DNA of 64,000 bases, from NCBI RefSeq assembly GCF_029227915.1, contig NC_079887.1:26287650-26351649 (forward strand), read 5' to 3'. Positions 61,431-64,000 of this stretch are shown here, one piece after another (within the stretch, counting starts at the first letter, position 1; each line of letters starts with the position of its first letter). The DNA is from Hydractinia symbiolongicarpus. Lineage: Eukaryota > Cnidaria > Hydrozoa > Anthoathecata > Hydractiniidae. A model generated the notes under the pieces. That model was given only the letters and a program-made list of their open reading frames with translations. It made no database searches and was not told where the DNA came from. A program made the position numbers and the translations under genes.

Positions 61431-62570
61431 GGAAATGAGTTTACTCTCAGGGTACTTTCTTTGTATACATTCGACTATACGTGCCAAGCCCTGGATTTAC
61501 GGGAAATCGCGGGTTTTCGTTTGCCGGCGATTAAACTGCTTTTATTCAGCGTCTCATCAAAAATGAAAACATTCTTGAAAACTACAAGTCTCATGCGTTT
61601 TAGTGGTGAAATAATAATTTAAAAAATCGTTTGGGAAATGAGTTTACTCCCTGCGTATTTCTTTGTATACTTTTGACTTTACGGGCCGAGTCCAGGATTT
61701 ACGGGAAATCGCAGGTTTTCGTTTGCCGGCGATTAAACTTCTTTTATTCAGCGTCTCATCAAAAATGAAAACATTTTTAAAAACTACAAGTCTCATGCGT
61801 TTTAGTGGTGAAAAAGTAATTTAAAAAATCGTTCGGGAAATGAGTTTACTTCCTGGGTACTTTCTTTGTATACTTTTGACTATACGGGCCAAGCCCGGGA
61901 TTTACGGGAAGTCGCTGGTTTTCGTTTGCCGGCGATTAAACTTCTTTTATTCAGCGTCTCATCAAAAATGAAAACATTTTTAAAAACTGCAAGTCTCATG
62001 CGTTTTAGTGGTGAAAAAGTAATTTAAAAAATCGTTCGGGAAATGAGTTTACTCCCTGGGTACTTTCTTTGTATACTTTTGACTATACGGGCCGAGTCTG
62101 GGATTTAGGAAATCGCAGGTTTTCGTTTGCCGGCGATTAAACTGCTTTTATTCAGCGTCTCATCAAAAATGAAAACATTCTTGAAAACTACAAGTCTCAT
62201 GCGTTTTAGTGGTGAAATAATAATTTAAAAAATCGTTTGGGAAATGAGTTTACTCCCTGGGTATTTCTTTGTATACTTTTGACTTTACGGGCCGAGTCCA
62301 GGATTTATGGGAAATCGCACGTTTTCGTTTGCCGGCGATTAAACTTCTTTTATTCAGCGTCTCATCAAAAATGAAAACATTTTTAAAAACTACAAGTCTC
62401 ATGCGTTTTAGTGGTGAAAAAGTAATTTAAAAAATCGTTCGGGAAATGAGTTTACTTCCTGGATACTTTCTTTGTATACTTTTGACTATACGGGCCAAGC
62501 CCGGGATTTACGGGAAGTCGCTGGTTTTCGTTTGCCGGCGATTAAACTTCTTTTATTCATCGTCTCATCA
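61431..62570 (+). repeat. 3-mer higher-order repeat, two copies (period 606 bp)
   Basis: GTATTTCTTTGTATAC with TGACTTTACGGG at 61655 recurs at 62261, at 606 bp (three monomers). The GGGAAGTCGCTGG monomer near 61907 recurs near 62513. Both copies have lost two bases in GGGTACTTTC. The copies differ at GCGCACG-type sites (TCGCAGGTTTTCG against TCGCACGTTTTCG near 62316). Confidence 0.82.
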
Positions 62571-63790
62571 AAAATGAAAACATTTTTGAAAACTACAAGT
62601 CTCATGCGTCATGCGTTTTAGTGGTGAAAAAATAATTTAAAAAATCGTTCGGGAAATGAGAGGTTACTCCCCGTGTACTTTCTTTGTATACTTTTGACTA
62701 TACGGGCCAAGCCGGGATTTACGGGAAATCGCGGGTTTTCCTTTGCCGGCGATTAAACTTCTTTTATTCAGCGTCTCATCAAAAATGAAAACATTCTTAA
62801 AAACTACAAGTCTCATGCGTTTTAGTGGTGAAATAATAATTTAAAAAATCGTTTGGGAAATGAGTTTACTCCCTGGGTACTTCCTTTGTATACTTTTGAC
62901 TATACGGGCCAAGGCCGGGATTTACGGGAAGTCGCGGGTTTTCGTTTGCCGGCGATTAAACTTCTTTTATTCAGCGTCTCATCAAAAATGAAAACATTTT
63001 TAAAAACTACAAGTCTCATGCGTTTTAGTGGTGAAAAAATAATTTAAAAAATCGTTCGGGAAATGAGTTTACTCACTGGGTACTTTCTTTGTATACATTT
63101 GACTATACGGGCCGAGTCCGGGATTTACGGGAAATCGCGGGTTTTCGTTTGCCGGCGAATAAACTTCTTTTATTCAGCGTCTGGTCAAAAATGAAAACAT
63201 TTTTAAAAACTACAAGTCTTATGCGTTTTAGTGGTGAAAAAATAATTTAAAAAATCGTTCTGGAAATGAGTTTACTCCCTGGGTACTTTCTTTGTATACT
63301 TTGACTATACGGGCCGAATCCAGGATTTAGGGAAATCGCAGGTTTTTGTTTGCCGGCGATTAAACTGCTTTTATTCAGCGTCTCATCAAAAATAAAAACA
63401 TTTTTAAAAACTACAAGTCTCATGCGTTTTAGTGGTGAAAAAATAATTTAAAAAATCGTTCGGGAAATGAGTTTACTCCCTGGGTACTTTCTTTGTATAC
63501 TTTTGACTATACGGGCCAAGCCCCGGATTTACGGGAAAACGCGGGATTTCATTTGCCGGCGATTAAACCTCTTTCATTAAGCGTGTCATCAAAAATGAAA
63601 ACATTTTTGAAAACTACAAGTCTCATGCGTTTTAGTGGTGAAAAAATAATTTAAAAAATCGTTCGGGAAATGAGTTTACTCCCTGGGTACTTTCTTTGTA
63701 TACTTTTGACTATATGGGCCAAGCCGGGATTTACGGGAAATCGCGGGTTTTCGTTTGCCGGCGATTAAACTGCTTTTATTCTGCGTCTCA
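62571..63790 (+). repeat. Distant third copy of the 1214-bp 6-mer HOR
   Basis: The 7-bp duplication CATGCGTCATGCG near 62605, the CCCCGTGTAC variant near 62669, GGGTACTTCCTTTG near 62876, CAAGGCCGGG near 62910, the CGTCTGGTC variant near 63179, the TATACTTTGAC deletion near 63296 and the CGGGATTTCATTTGCC monomer near 63541 follow 20699-21700 in order, at an offset of about 41906 bp. A private insertion (GAGAGGTTACTCC) lies near 62658. Confidence 0.87.
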
Positions 63791-64000
63791 TCAAAAATGA
63801 AAACATTTTTGAAAACTACAAGTCTCATGCGTTTAAGTTTTGAAAAAAAAAATTAAAAAATCGTTCAGGAAATGAGTTTACTCCCTGGGTACTTTCTTTG
63901 TATACATTCGACTATACGGGGCAAGCCCTGGATATACAAGAAAACGCGGGATATCGTTTGCCGGCAATTAAACCTCTTTCATTAAGCGTCTCATCAAAAA
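63791..64000 (+). repeat. Start of a 9-mer-like segment, cut by the window edge
   Basis: GCGTTTAAGTTTTGAAAAAA near 63830 and CCTGGATATACAAG near 63927 match the 9-mer unit from about 9171 onward. Private changes are an extra A in the A-run with a lost T (near 63850), ACGGGGCAAG (63918) and GCCGGCAATTAAAC. The array continues beyond the window. Confidence 0.8.

Larger units (their letters stand above)
1..64000 (+). repeat. Satellite DNA array, ~202-203 bp monomer
   Basis: The entire window is a head-to-tail tandem array of about 316 monomers of 202-203 bp. A TCGTT motif preceded by a run of six A residues recurs at this spacing throughout, for example at 91, 294, 496, 698, 13654, 13857, 46441, 46643, 46846 and 64-kb-distal copies. 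Every monomer reads in the same direction and there is no interruption by unique sequence or mobile elements. The array runs off both window edges. Organisation of this kind is known from eukaryotic centromeric and pericentromeric heterochromatin; assigning this array to a centromere is inference. No protein, RNA gene or regulatory unit is supported anywhere in it. Confidence 0.98.

Noticed and set aside
1-64000. CRISPR array
   Set aside because: Repeats are regular, but there are no unique spacers between short direct repeats: the whole 202-203 bp unit is the repeat. No cas genes are present.
1-64000. Transposon or LTR fragments hidden in the array
   Set aside because: I looked for breaks in the monomer spacing, terminal repeats, target-site duplications and reverse transcriptase-like frames. 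All spacing changes are 1-2 bp indels or small duplications within monomers, and none marks an insertion.
1-64000. tRNA, 5S rRNA or other RNA genes as the origin of the monomer
   Set aside because: No A/B box pair, cloverleaf potential or recognisable 5S segment was seen in the monomer. This was judged by eye; a covariance model search (Infernal/Rfam) would settle it.

Overview
The whole 64-kb window is one uninterrupted satellite DNA array. It consists of about 316 head-to-tail copies of a 202-203 bp monomer, all in the same orientation. I found no non-satellite DNA: no unique sequence, no protein gene I would defend, no rRNA or tRNA gene, no transposon insertion, no CRISPR array and no inverted segment. 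This organisation points to a eukaryotic nuclear genome, most likely a centromeric, pericentromeric or other heterochromatic block. The sequence alone does not let me name the species or clade. A hand count on one reference monomer (13654-13856) gives about 38% GC and 13 CpG sites. CpG is therefore over-represented rather than depleted, which argues against a heavily CpG-methylated germline such as that of vertebrates, or for very recent homogenisation.

Each monomer has the same layout: a moderately AT-rich left part, a GC-rich core with regularly spaced CGGG motifs, then an A/T-tract-rich right part with a perfect dyad. At least six monomer types can be told apart by linked diagnostic substitutions and 1-bp indels (examples at 13654, 43610, 45430, 46441, 46643, 46846 and 50490). 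These types are arranged in higher-order repeats (HORs) whose period changes along the window.

Layout, left to right: an 18-mer HOR of 3643 bp (1-6933); a 4-mer, 811 bp (6551-8163); a 9-mer, 1821 bp, twice (8791-12430); a locally unduplicated stretch (12431-14340); a 12-mer, 2428 bp, twice (14340-19220); a tail derived from the 9-mer (19221-20660); a 6-mer, 1214 bp, twice (20660-23025); a dimer, 405 bp, and a second 6-mer, 1216 bp (23026-25750); a degraded 4-mer, 810 bp, and a 5-mer, 1012 bp (25751-29228); a third 6-mer, 1213 bp (29228-31630); a dimer, 404 bp (31249-32050); a second, unrelated 18-mer, 3642 bp, twice (30226-37305); 4-mers of 809 and 808 bp (38120-41125); a 7-mer, 1418 bp (40834-43660); an 8-mer, 1618 bp (43975-47225); a 6-mer, 1216 bp (48240-50950); short-period 2-, 3- and 5-mers (50951-52500); a 10-mer and 3-mer zone (52501-55550). 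The last 9 kb (55.1-64.0 kb) is mostly re-used blocks whose best relatives lie 42-51 kb upstream.

The nested and overlapping periods, the visible within-monomer junctions and the long-range block copies are what repeated unequal exchange, segmental amplification and gene conversion would leave. Block boundaries were located by eye from diagnostic variants and are good to about +/-30 bp where a junction is described, and less elsewhere. Because identity between copies is so high, assembly collapse or expansion cannot be excluded from the sequence alone.
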